Shown here: positions 1 to 6,072 of the stretch, one piece after another
Layout: each line of letters begins with the position of its first letter
How positions within the stretch are numbered: position 1 is the stretch's first letter
Assembly (NCBI GenBank): GCA_005880055.1
Contig: VBJS01000153.1
Coordinates: 1-6,892, forward strand
Source of the DNA: Chloroflexota bacterium
Lineage (GTDB): Bacteria; Chloroflexota; Dehalococcoidia; SM23-28-2; RBG-16-64-32
Reading direction: 5' to 3'
DNA: 6,892 nt
Position numbers and translations under genes: made by a program
The notes under the pieces: model-generated
Databases searched by the model: none
What the model was told of the DNA's origin: nothing
The model's input: the letters and a program-made list of their open reading frames with translations, nothing else

Positions 1-2
1 TT

Positions 3-866
3 GAGGCTGGCATCAACTTCTTCGATACGGCGGACGTGTATTCGCTTGGCGCCTCGGAGGAGGTGACTGGACAGGCACTCAAGGAGTACGCAAAACGCGA
101 GGATGTTGTCATTGCGACTAAGGTCTATAGCCCGATGGGCGGCGGCCCCAACGAGCGTGGCCTGTCGCGCAAGCACATCTTCGCCTCGATCGATGGGTCT
201 TTGCGGCGTCTGCAGACGGATTACGTTGACCTCTACCAGATCCACCGCTGGGACGACCAGACGCCAATCGAAGAGACGCTCGAGGCCTTGAACGACCTGG
301 TGAGGGCCGGAAAGGTGCGCTACATAGGCGCGTCGAGCATGTTCGCCTGGCAGTTCGCAAAGGCGTTGTACACCGCCGACCAACATGGGTGTACGCGCTT
401 CGTTTCGATGCAGAACCACTACAACCTGGTCTACCGGGAAGAGGAACGCGAGATGATCCCTCTCTGCATCGACCAGGGAATCGGCGTCATCCCGTGGAGT
501 CCGCTGGCCCGCGGCTTCCTGGCCGGAAACCGCACCACTGATCGCTCGGGCGAGACGGCGCGCGCACAGAGCGACGCTTTCGCCCACCAGATGTACTACT
601 CAGAAGCAGATTTTGCGGTGCAGACAGCCGCCTCCCGCCTTGCCGACGAACGGGGGGTGAAGCCGGCGCAGATTGCGCTTGCCTGGATGTTGCACCGGCC
701 GGGCATCACAGCCCCGATCGTCGGCGCAAGCAAGATGTACCAGCTGGACGAGGCGGTCGCAGCCACCGAGATTACGCTGGCAGACGAAGAGATGCGCCGG
801 CTCCAGGAGCCGTACGTGCCGCACCGCATCCTCGGCCACGCCGCGGCGCCGGACATCGGGCGCTGA
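3..866 (+). CDS. Aldo/keto reductase, 5'-truncated by the window edge
   Basis: This is an NAD(P)H-dependent aldo/keto reductase, a cytosolic TIM-barrel oxidoreductase that reduces aldehydes or ketones to alcohols. The open frame enters from the left edge; translation from base 3 gives EAGINFFDTADVYSLG, the family's first signature. All four catalytic-tetrad residues are visible in the 287-residue fragment: Asp8 (FFDTA), Tyr13 (DVY), Lys40 (VIATKVY) and His81 (LYQIHRWD). The C-terminal part carries the cofactor-binding stretch APIVGASKMYQLDEAV and the usual ending EPYVPHRILGH, so the 3' end is complete (TGA 864-866). By comparison with the family about 45-50 N-terminal residues are missing. 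The GTG at 36 lies inside the conserved DVYS motif and is not the true start. It converges on the MBL gene and shows no functional link to it. Substrate cannot be predicted; general AKR proteins of this type act on many carbonyls. Confidence 0.93.
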   Translation, partial: EAGINFFDTADVYSLGASEEVTGQALKEYAKREDVVIATKVYSPMGGGPNERGLSRKHIFASIDGSLRRLQTDYVDLYQIHRWDDQTPIEETLEALNDLVRAGKVRYIGASSMFAWQFAKALYTADQHGCTRFVSMQNHYNLVYREEEREMIPLCIDQGIGVIPWSPLARGFLAGNRTTDRSGETARAQSDAFAHQMYYSEADFAVQTAASRLADERGVKPAQIALAWMLHRPGITAPIVGASKMYQLDEAVAATEITLADEEMRRLQEPYVPHRILGHAAAPDIGR

Positions 867-886
867 TCGCCCGGCAAGCGACGACG

Positions 887-921
887 CGCGCCACTAATCT
901 ATCGATTAGGACACGGGCGCG
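887..921. terminator. Possible bidirectional hairpin between convergent genes
   Basis: In the 60-bp gap between the convergent aldo/keto reductase and MBL genes, CTAATC (894-899) pairs with GATTAG (904-909) across a 4-nt loop. An outer pair, CGCGCC (887-892) with GGCGCG (916-921), can extend the stem, leaving unpaired bases on both sides. The position suits termination from both directions. There is no T-tract on either strand, so it is not a canonical intrinsic terminator and it may be chance pairing. Confidence 0.3.
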
Positions 922-926
922 GCGGG

Positions 927-1643
927 TCACTTCGCCAGCCTCTCCAGGGCGCGCCGGAAAGCGGCGTGCGCCTTGCCCTTGATCACGCCACCGTGGCCGA
1001 AGCAGGCGGTGCTGAACTCCAGCTCGGCGAGGCGGCGAAAGCTCTCGCGGGCAGCCGGGATGTCCTCAGTGAACATGCCCCCGACCATACCCGTCGGCGC
1101 TCCGAGGCCGAACACGTTGCCGGCAGCATCCCCGGCGAAAAGCACGCCGCCCTGCTCCGGCCAGAGGTAGGCGACATGACCAGCAGTATGCCCCGGCGTA
1201 TGGACGACGGTGACGCCGCCGGCGATGTCCAGCCGCTCGCCGTCGTTCACCGTCTGGAGCTCCGTTATCGGCGCCAGCTTCGGCGTCAGCCTTTGCATGA
1301 TCGGGCCGAGCAAGCGGCCGGCCATGATCGTCGTGTTTGGCCCGGGAGCTGCCTTCTCGCCGCGCACGATTGGGGCATCGAGCGGGTGAATGTACGCCTG
1401 CGCACCCGTCGCTACCATCACTGCCGATAGAGAACCGGTGTGATCGGCATGGTGGTGGGTGAGTAGTGCGTGCTTCAGATCTTCTAACTTTCGTCCGGCC
1501 ACTGCTATTGCTTCCGTGATGACGTTCAAGTGATTGGGCAGCCCGGAGTCGACCACGGCCACATCATCGCCCACAAGGAGGAAGGCGTTCACATACCCCA
1601 TCCCAATCTTGTAAACACCGGGCAGCACCTGTTCAGTGGCCAT
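927..1643 (-). CDS. MBL-fold (metallo-beta-lactamase superfamily) metallohydrolase
   Basis: This 238-residue cytosolic protein is a zinc-dependent hydrolase of the metallo-beta-lactamase fold. Full metal-ligand set is present: HxHxDH at residues 63-68 (THHHADHTGS), His152 in TPGHTAGH, bridging Asp172 in FAGDA, and His217 in CFGHGG. The N-terminus (LPGVYKIGMGYVNAFLL...VVDSGLP) is typical of general MBL hydrolases of the glyoxalase II/lactonase type. No signal peptide is seen, which argues against a secreted beta-lactamase. I chose ATG 1643 because GGGAGG (1655-1650) lies 6 nt upstream and MATEQVLPGVY begins as the family does; an in-frame upstream start at 1685 would add 14 residues lying inside the upstream gene and without homology. 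The start overlaps the end of the D-aminoacylase gene by 11 bp, implying translational coupling. The substrate is not determinable; a thioester, lactone or similar ester is possible. Confidence 0.9.
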   Translation of the reverse strand: MATEQVLPGVYKIGMGYVNAFLLVGDDVAVVDSGLPNHLNVITEAIAVAGRKLEDLKHALLTHHHADHTGSLSAVMVATGAQAYIHPLDAPIVRGEKAAPGPNTTIMAGRLLGPIMQRLTPKLAPITELQTVNDGERLDIAGGVTVVHTPGHTAGHVAYLWPEQGGVLFAGDAAGNVFGLGAPTGMVGGMFTEDIPAARESFRRLAELEFSTACFGHGGVIKGKAHAAFRRALERLAK

Positions 1644-3156
1644 GGCTTGCCTCCCGCTCTTCCTGAGGCCTTGACGCAGCGCCACGTCGCAGGAGCCGGC
1701 CCGCTCGCACGGCCGTCCTAAGTTCGCCGCGCTCGGCCGCCACCTGGCCGTTCACGATGACGTATTCGATACCGGCCGGGTATTGCCGTGGGTCCTCGTA
1801 CGTCGCGCGGTCGCTAATTGCATCTGGATCGAAGACGGCAATGTCGGCGGCGTAGCCCGCCTTCAGCAGGCCGCGATCGCCGAGCCCCATGCGCGCCGCC
1901 GGCAGCGACGTCATCTTGCGTACGCCTTCCTCGAGCGCCATCAACTTCTCCTCCCGCACATACTTGCCGAGGACGCGCGGGAACGTGCCGTAGAGGCGTG
2001 GGTGCGGCTTGCCCGCCGAAGGAATGCCATCCGAGCCGATCATGCATAGCGGGTGCGCCAGCACGCGGCGCACATCGTCCTCGTGCATGAGAAAGAAGAC
2101 GGCGAGAGCGCCTGGGTCGGCGGCGAGGACGCGCCTGATCGCTTCGTCCGGGGAGCAAGCGAAGTTGTCCGCGAGCTGCGCGACCGTCTTGCCCTCCCAT
2201 TCCGGCTGTCCGCTTACTGACGATACCAGGATGGCCTCCGGGGGCAGCGGCTCCGGTGCGCGGGCCATGACGGCGAGAACTGTGCTCGCGGCGGTGTAGG
2301 GGTAAGCGTCGAAGGTCACGTCCGTGCCCGCGTCGCGCTCTCGCTCGATTAGGGCGATTGAGTCTTCTGTCTTCCCCCAGTTCGAGCGGCCCGATGCCTT
2401 GTGGTGCGAGATCTGGACTGGCGTCCCTGCTTCGCGGCCGATGCGAATCGCTTCAGAAACGGCATCGAGCAGGCGGCCGCTCTCGTCGCGGATGTGGCTC
2501 ATGTAGATTCCCCCATGCTCCGCCACGGCATCCGTCAGCGCGATGAGCTCTTCGGTTTGCGCAAACGCCCCCGGTGGATAGATCAGCCCCGTGCTCAAGC
2601 CGAGCGCGCCGGCGGCCATCCCCTCCTCCACGTCCGCCCGCATCGCCCCCAGTTCCGCAGCGCTGGGCGCCCGGTGATCCATACCGAGGTGCCGATACCG
2701 CACGACGCCGTGCGGCACGAAGCACCCGACGTTAATCGCGGGCTCGGACCGCTCGACCGCCTGCATGTACTCGCCGAAGGTCCGCCAGGTAACCTCCGGC
2801 AACGCGCCGAGGACGGTATCCATGCCGGGGATGGCGAAGCTGCCATCGTCCCTCAACGGGGCGACGCCCGCTCCACAATTGCCCGCGATGACGGTGGTGA
2901 CGCCCTGCATCAGCTTGAAGTCCATGCAGGTGCTCATCACCGCCGCGTCGTCGTGCGAGTGGACATCGATGAACCCCGGCGAGACGGCCAGGCCGGCGGC
3001 ATCGATGGTTCGGGCGGCCGGGCCCTCTACTCGCCCAACGGCGATGATGCGGCCCTCTCGCAGCCCGATATCACCAACGAAAGGCGGTGCGCCGCTGCCG
3101 TCGACGATGGTACCGCCACGGATCAGGAGATCGAAGGCGCCCTCGTCCGGGGACAT
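1633..3156 (-). CDS. N-acyl-D-amino-acid deacylase (D-aminoacylase) family amidohydrolase
   Basis: This 507-residue protein belongs to the amidohydrolase superfamily, D-aminoacylase branch, which hydrolyses N-acyl-D-amino acids to D-amino acid and fatty or acetic acid in the cytosol. The order is: N-terminal beta-sandwich strand FDLLIRGGTIVDGSG, then HSHDD with His66 and His68, Cys94 in GNCGAGV, His221 in MSHIRDE, His251 in ISHHKASG, Asp376 in IGSDGIP, and the C-terminal sandwich return (GYAADIAVFDP...YVIVNGQVA). These match the metal-ligand and catalytic positions known for the family (two His, Cys, two His, Asp). The segment KPHPRLYGTFPRVLGKYVRE and GLIYPPG are also family hallmarks. Length is normal (about 480-580). 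ATG 3156 is the only ATG/GTG/TTG start before an upstream in-frame stop; no Shine-Dalgarno is visible, but a promoter-like element ends 11 nt upstream, so the mRNA may be nearly leaderless. Some family members are dihydroorotase- or hydantoinase-like, so exact substrate is uncertain. Confidence 0.92.
   Translation of the reverse strand: MSPDEGAFDLLIRGGTIVDGSGAPPFVGDIGLREGRIIAVGRVEGPAARTIDAAGLAVSPGFIDVHSHDDAAVMSTCMDFKLMQGVTTVIAGNCGAGVAPLRDDGSFAIPGMDTVLGALPEVTWRTFGEYMQAVERSEPAINVGCFVPHGVVRYRHLGMDHRAPSAAELGAMRADVEEGMAAGALGLSTGLIYPPGAFAQTEELIALTDAVAEHGGIYMSHIRDESGRLLDAVSEAIRIGREAGTPVQISHHKASGRSNWGKTEDSIALIERERDAGTDVTFDAYPYTAASTVLAVMARAPEPLPPEAILVSSVSGQPEWEGKTVAQLADNFACSPDEAIRRVLAADPGALAVFFLMHEDDVRRVLAHPLCMIGSDGIPSAGKPHPRLYGTFPRVLGKYVREEKLMALEEGVRKMTSLPAARMGLGDRGLLKAGYAADIAVFDPDAISDRATYEDPRQYPAGIEYVIVNGQVAAERGELRTAVRAGRLLRRGAASRPQEEREASHGH
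1650..1655 (-). promoter_or_regulatory. Shine-Dalgarno site of the MBL hydrolase gene
   Basis: GGGAGG on the minus strand sits 6 nt before ATG 1643, inside the last codons of the upstream D-aminoacylase gene. It decides the start choice and supports reinitiation or coupled translation at the 11-bp overlap. Confidence 0.75.
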
Positions 3157-3167
3157 AGGTGGCTCGC

Positions 3168-3196
3168 ACGCTAGCAGGGCGATACGGCGATGTCAA
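3168..3196 (-). promoter_or_regulatory. Candidate sigma70-type promoter of the D-aminoacylase/MBL operon
   Basis: On the minus strand, a perfect -35 box TTGACA (3196-3191) is followed by a 17-bp spacer and TAGCGT (3173-3168), which keeps the key T, A and final T of a -10 box. Only 11 nt separate the -10 box from ATG 3156, so transcription would begin about 4-5 nt before the start codon. This fits the absence of a ribosome binding site. Confidence 0.55.
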
Positions 3197-3338
3197 CGTT
3201 CGCGTGGAGGTCTTTACCAGAGCGGAAGCGCGCGGAGTTTGTTTGGCAAAATCGGGACTGATGCCATTTCCCTCTCGCATCGCTGCAGCACCGCGACATA
3301 TGCTTTCGCGCGGTTCCACCCAGTTACAGGCATGAGGT

Positions 3339-3346
3339 AAGGTGAT
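3339..3346 (+). promoter_or_regulatory. Shine-Dalgarno site of recQ
   Basis: AAGGTGAT matches AAGGAGGT at 6 of 8 positions and lies just before ATG 3350. It supports this start, which also gives the normal RecQ N-terminus. In the 193-bp divergent spacer I see no convincing plus-strand promoter; TTGGCA at 3243-3248 lacks a good -10 partner. Confidence 0.6.
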
Positions 3347-3349
3347 GAT

Positions 3350-3781
3350 ATGCCCGGCAGCGGTCCGCTCCTGACGGCACTCAAGCAGCATTTCGGTTTC
3401 GGGTCCTTCCGGCCGCTACAGGAAGAGATAATCGGGGCCTCGCTGGCCGGGCGCGATGTGTTCGCGCTTCTGCCGACCGGCGGCGGTAAGTCGCTCTGTT
3501 ATCAGTTGCCGGCGCTGGTGCGCGGCGGGTTAACGGTGGTCGTCTCGCCGCTAATCTCGCTGATGAAAGACCAGGTGGACGGCCTTGAGGCAAGCGGCAT
3601 CAGCGCCACGTTCCTCAACTCCTCTATTGAAGCAGGCGAAGCGCAGCAACGGACTCGAGACCTGGACTCGGGCCGCTACAGCCTGCTGTACGTGGCGCCC
3701 GAGCGGCTGATGCTTCCCGCGTTCCTGGCTTACCTGAAGCGGCTGCCGGTCTCGGTGGTCGCCATCGACGAGGCCCACTAA
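3350..3781 (+). CDS. recQ: N-terminal fragment of RecQ, ending at the DEAH box
   Basis: This is the part of the interrupted recQ gene that would be translated before the TAA: 143 residues from ATG 3350. It contains the Q-motif region, Walker A (GGGKS at 44-48), motif Ia and the DEAH box at its very last four residues. It lacks the rest of the first RecA-like domain and the whole second one, so it is unlikely to fold as an active ATPase. It has a good ribosome binding site. Confidence 0.7.
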   Translation: MPGSGPLLTALKQHFGFGSFRPLQEEIIGASLAGRDVFALLPTGGGKSLCYQLPALVRGGLTVVVSPLISLMKDQVDGLEASGISATFLNSSIEAGEAQQRTRDLDSGRYSLLYVAPERLMLPAFLAYLKRLPVSVVAIDEAH

Positions 3782-3862
3782 ATCAGCGAGTGGGGGCACG
3801 ATTTCCGGCCGGAATACCGCCAGCTCGTCCAGCTTCGGCAGCATTTCCCGGAGATTCCGGTC

Positions 3863-5578
3863 ATGGCGCTGACCGCGACTGCGACGGAGAGGGTCCGCGA
3901 GGATGTGCTCCAGCATCTGCAACTGCGGGAGCCCGCGACTTACCTGGGTAGCTTCAACCGGCCCAACCTGACCTATCGTGTGCTACCCAAGAGCGGGCCT
4001 TACCAGCAGGTGCTTGACCTCGTGCGCCGGCGGCCGAGCGAGAGCGGTATCGTCTACTGCCAGAGCCGCCGGTCCAGTGAGTATGTGGCCGAGCGGCTGA
4101 ACGAAGACGGCATTAAGGCCCGGCCGTACCATGCCGGTCTCGAGGCGGACGAGCGCCGGCGCCACCAGGACCTGTTCCGGCGGGATGACGTGCAGGTGAT
4201 CTGCGCCACGATCGCCTTCGGCATGGGCATCGACAAGCCCAACATCCGGTTCATCGCGCACTACGACCTGCCCAAGAGCCTGGAGAACTACTACCAGGAG
4301 ACGGGCCGCGCGGGGCGGGATGGCCTGCCCAGCGAATGTCTCTTGCTTTACGGCCCGGGCGACGCGGTGAAGTATTCGCGGTTCATCGATGAGAAGCCGG
4401 ACGCGAAGGAGCGCGAGATCGCGCGGCAACAACTGGCGGAGATGGAGGGCTTCGCGGCGAGCAGCGAGTGCCGCCGGCGGGCCCTGCTGCGCTACTTCGG
4501 CGAGGAGTTTTGTGCCGAGAACTGCGGCGCCTGCGACAACTGCCTCTCGCCGCGTCAAATGTTCGATGCAACGGAAGCCGCCCGCAAACTCCTGGCGGCC
4601 GTGTTCCGGATCAAGGAGAAGAGCGGCTTCAGCCTGGGGCTTACCCACGTGGCGGATGTCCTGGCGGGCGCGAACACGGAGAAGGTGCGGCGCCTGGGCC
4701 ATCACGAACTGAAGGCGCACGGTGGCGGAAAAGAGCGCAGCCGCAGCGAATGGGTCGCCATCGGCCGGGAGCTGTTACGCCTGCGCTATCTGATGCAAGA
4801 CGCCAACCGGTACAACGTCCTGGAGCTGACGCCCGAAGGGCGCCGGTTGATGGCCGGCCAGGGCTCGCTTCTACCCTGCGACGAGGGGTTGTTCGAGCGG
4901 TTGCGCCGTTTGCGCAAGACCCTCGCGGATCAGCGCAATGTCGCGGCTTACGTTATCTTTTCGGACGTCGCTTTACGACAGATGGCGAGGGAGTATCCAG
5001 CAAACGAGGCCGAGTTCGGCCGGATCAGCGGCGTCGGACGAAGCAAGCTGTCCGAGTTCGGGACGATTTTCATGCGAGAGATCGCCGCTTATCTGGCATC
5101 GAATCCGAGGCAGACGTTTACGGACGACGCTCCGACGGTGCCGGTCCGCAAGATGCGGCTAGGCAACACGCACCGCGAGACGCTGCGGCGGTTCGGCGAG
5201 GGCCAGCGCATCGAGGAGATCGCCGCGGAGCGCGGGCTGGCCGCGAGCACGATCTGGGGTCACCTGGCGGACGCGGCCGAAGCGGGCGAGGAGATCGACG
5301 CCGGCCGGTTGTTGGCCCAAGGAGAGCGGGAGCAGATTATCGCCGCGATTGACGCAAAAGGCGGAGGCAACCTTCGCGGCGCCTTCGAGGCGCTGGAGGA
5401 GCGACACCCGTACGGACTATTGCGTATCGTTCGGGCGCTCTGCGACCGCGGCGCCGAGGGCGAAGGCGCTACCGCGGCTACAAACCCGGCGGAAGGATGC
5501 GCTTCAGCGTCATCCAGGCCCGGCCGTACAGAGGCGTCTCCGGCGAAAAGTCCTGCGTCAGCACCTTCTCCGGCGTGA
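3863..5578 (+). CDS. recQ: C-terminal fragment of RecQ (second RecA domain, RQC, HRDC, HTH)
   Basis: From ATG 3863 (MALTATATERV) this frame gives 571 residues holding motif III onwards: the second RecA-like domain, zinc-binding and winged-helix RQC region, HRDC and the C-terminal helix-turn-helix module. GGAGA at 3850-3854 lies 8 nt upstream and could serve as a weak internal ribosome binding site. However, the 27 codons between the TAA and this ATG are also conserved RecQ sequence (ISEWGHDFRPEYRQL...), so ATG 3863 is an internal methionine rather than an original start. Without Walker A/B it cannot hydrolyse ATP alone, though it could still bind DNA through RQC and HRDC. The stop is TGA 5576-5578. 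Confidence 0.7.
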   Translation: MALTATATERVREDVLQHLQLREPATYLGSFNRPNLTYRVLPKSGPYQQVLDLVRRRPSESGIVYCQSRRSSEYVAERLNEDGIKARPYHAGLEADERRRHQDLFRRDDVQVICATIAFGMGIDKPNIRFIAHYDLPKSLENYYQETGRAGRDGLPSECLLLYGPGDAVKYSRFIDEKPDAKEREIARQQLAEMEGFAASSECRRRALLRYFGEEFCAENCGACDNCLSPRQMFDATEAARKLLAAVFRIKEKSGFSLGLTHVADVLAGANTEKVRRLGHHELKAHGGGKERSRSEWVAIGRELLRLRYLMQDANRYNVLELTPEGRRLMAGQGSLLPCDEGLFERLRRLRKTLADQRNVAAYVIFSDVALRQMAREYPANEAEFGRISGVGRSKLSEFGTIFMREIAAYLASNPRQTFTDDAPTVPVRKMRLGNTHRETLRRFGEGQRIEEIAAERGLAASTIWGHLADAAEAGEEIDAGRLLAQGEREQIIAAIDAKGGGNLRGAFEALEERHPYGLLRIVRALCDRGAEGEGATAATNPAEGCASASSRPGRTEASPAKSPASAPSPA

Positions 5579-5966
5579 CGGCAATCGTCACTTCTCCGCC
5601 CTCCTGCTCAATCGCTTCCGCAGCCACCTTCATGTAGGCCTGCCCGCCGACTGCGCCGAGGTAATGGCGGGCGATCTCGAGCCCGAGGCCGGGCCGGGCG
5701 GCTTCGATGCTCGCTCTTCCGTAGACCGTTACGCTGGCGTACGGTGGGCGCTCGTCCTGCACGCAGACGGTGACGCGGGAATCGCGGTTTATGTTTCGCG
5801 CCTTGACAGACTCTTTGCTTGTGCGCATCAGCAGCCGGCCCTCCCGGTAGAGGAACCAGATTGGCGTGAGCGCCGGCGCACCATTCTTGCCGATGGTGCC
5901 GAGCACCGCCACACGCCGGCCTCGCAGGAAGCGCTCCCATTCTTCGCGGCTGTATCTCTTGGGCAT
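5478..5966 (-). CDS. PPOX-class (pyridoxamine 5'-phosphate oxidase-like) split-barrel protein, probably F420- or FMN-dependent
   Basis: This 162-residue protein matches the FMN-binding split-barrel family related to pyridoxamine phosphate oxidase, in the group often annotated as PPOX-class F420-dependent enzymes. Visible hallmarks are VAVLGTIGKNGAPALTPIWF (residues 19-38), the strand YREGRLLMRTSKESVKARNINRD with the basic residues used for cofactor phosphate contact in this family, and VTVYGRASIE followed by a helical segment. The C-terminal half (VTIAVTPEKVLTQDF) is a normal end for the group. Length is typical. Start ATG 5966 has no Shine-Dalgarno, but a promoter-like element ends 11 nt upstream. 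It ends with TAG 5480-5478 inside the 3' end of convergent recQ (101-bp overlap). True PdxH activity is unlikely; the substrate, and whether FMN, F420 or haem binds, cannot be told from sequence alone. Confidence 0.88.
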   Translation of the reverse strand: MPKRYSREEWERFLRGRRVAVLGTIGKNGAPALTPIWFLYREGRLLMRTSKESVKARNINRDSRVTVCVQDERPPYASVTVYGRASIEAARPGLGLEIARHYLGAVGGQAYMKVAAEAIEQEGGEVTIAVTPEKVLTQDFSPETPLYGRAWMTLKRILPPGL

Positions 5967-5977
5967 GGCGGCGTCAA

Positions 5978-6004
5978 CGTATAGCGGCGGCGAGCGGGTG
6001 TCAA
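5978..6004 (-). promoter_or_regulatory. Candidate promoter of the PPOX gene
   Basis: Minus-strand TTGACA (6004-5999), a 15-bp spacer and TATACG (5983-5978) form a sigma70-like promoter with a slightly short spacer. The -10 box ends 11 nt before ATG 5966, the same distance as at the D-aminoacylase gene, giving a predicted leader of only about 4-5 nt. Confidence 0.5.
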
Positions 6005-6017
6005 TGCCACGGGCCGC

Positions 6018-6045
6018 TTGACGAACGGCGGAAGGCGATTACAAT
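6018..6045 (+). promoter_or_regulatory. Candidate promoter of the sbcD-like gene
   Basis: TTGACG (6018-6023), a 16-bp spacer and TACAAT (6040-6045) make a strong sigma70-like match. Transcription would start near 6052, about 20 nt before the TTG start codon at 6073. Its -35 box lies 13 bp from the -35 box of the opposing PPOX promoter. Confidence 0.6.
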
Positions 6046-6072
6046 TAAGAAAACGCACAAACGGATTAGCAT

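Larger units (their letters stand above)
3350..5578 (+). pseudogene. recQ: recQ ATP-dependent DNA helicase gene interrupted by an in-frame TAA
   Basis: Read through its one internal stop, this frame encodes a 742-codon RecQ, a 3'-5' DNA helicase of recombination and replication-fork repair. Domains in order: Q-motif region FGFGSFRPLQ (15-24), Walker A TGGGKS (43-48), motif Ia VVSPLISLMKDQ, Walker B DEAH (140-143), LTATAT (174-179), motif VI QETGRAGRDG (316-325), RQC zinc cysteines at about 374, 392, 395 and 398, winged helix (about 411-505), HRDC (about 514-582) and a C-terminal helix-turn-helix module (about 602-700). Codon 144, normally Cys, is TAA (3779-3781), followed in the same frame by ISEWGHDFRPEY. 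No frameshift or other lesion is seen. Taken at face value, neither half is a helicase: one has Walker A/B, the other the arginine-finger side. Sequencing error would restore an intact gene. The last ~33 residues are low complexity and overlap the convergent PPOX gene. Confidence 0.88.

Noticed and set aside
927..1643. MBL gene as an antibiotic-resistance beta-lactamase
   Set aside because: There is no signal peptide, and the sequence resembles general cytosolic MBL hydrolases; the HxHxDH motif is shared by many unrelated activities.
2401..3174. 257-codon open frame on the plus strand opposite the D-aminoacylase gene
   Set aside because: It is fully antisense to a gene with clear family motifs, has no recognisable domain, and is the long antisense frame expected in high-GC coding DNA.
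3779..3781. Selenocysteine or pyrrolysine explanation for the recQ internal stop
   Set aside because: Those use TGA and TAG respectively; this codon is TAA. No SECIS-like hairpin was evident just downstream by eye.
3983..4720. 245-codon minus-strand frame within recQ
   Set aside because: It is antisense to RecQ helicase motifs IV-VI, with no ribosome binding site or domain recognised.
4468..5352. 294-codon plus-strand frame overlapping recQ in another phase
   Set aside because: Its translation is Arg/Gly/Ala/Pro-rich without motifs, while the recQ frame over the same bases encodes conserved RQC and HRDC sequence.
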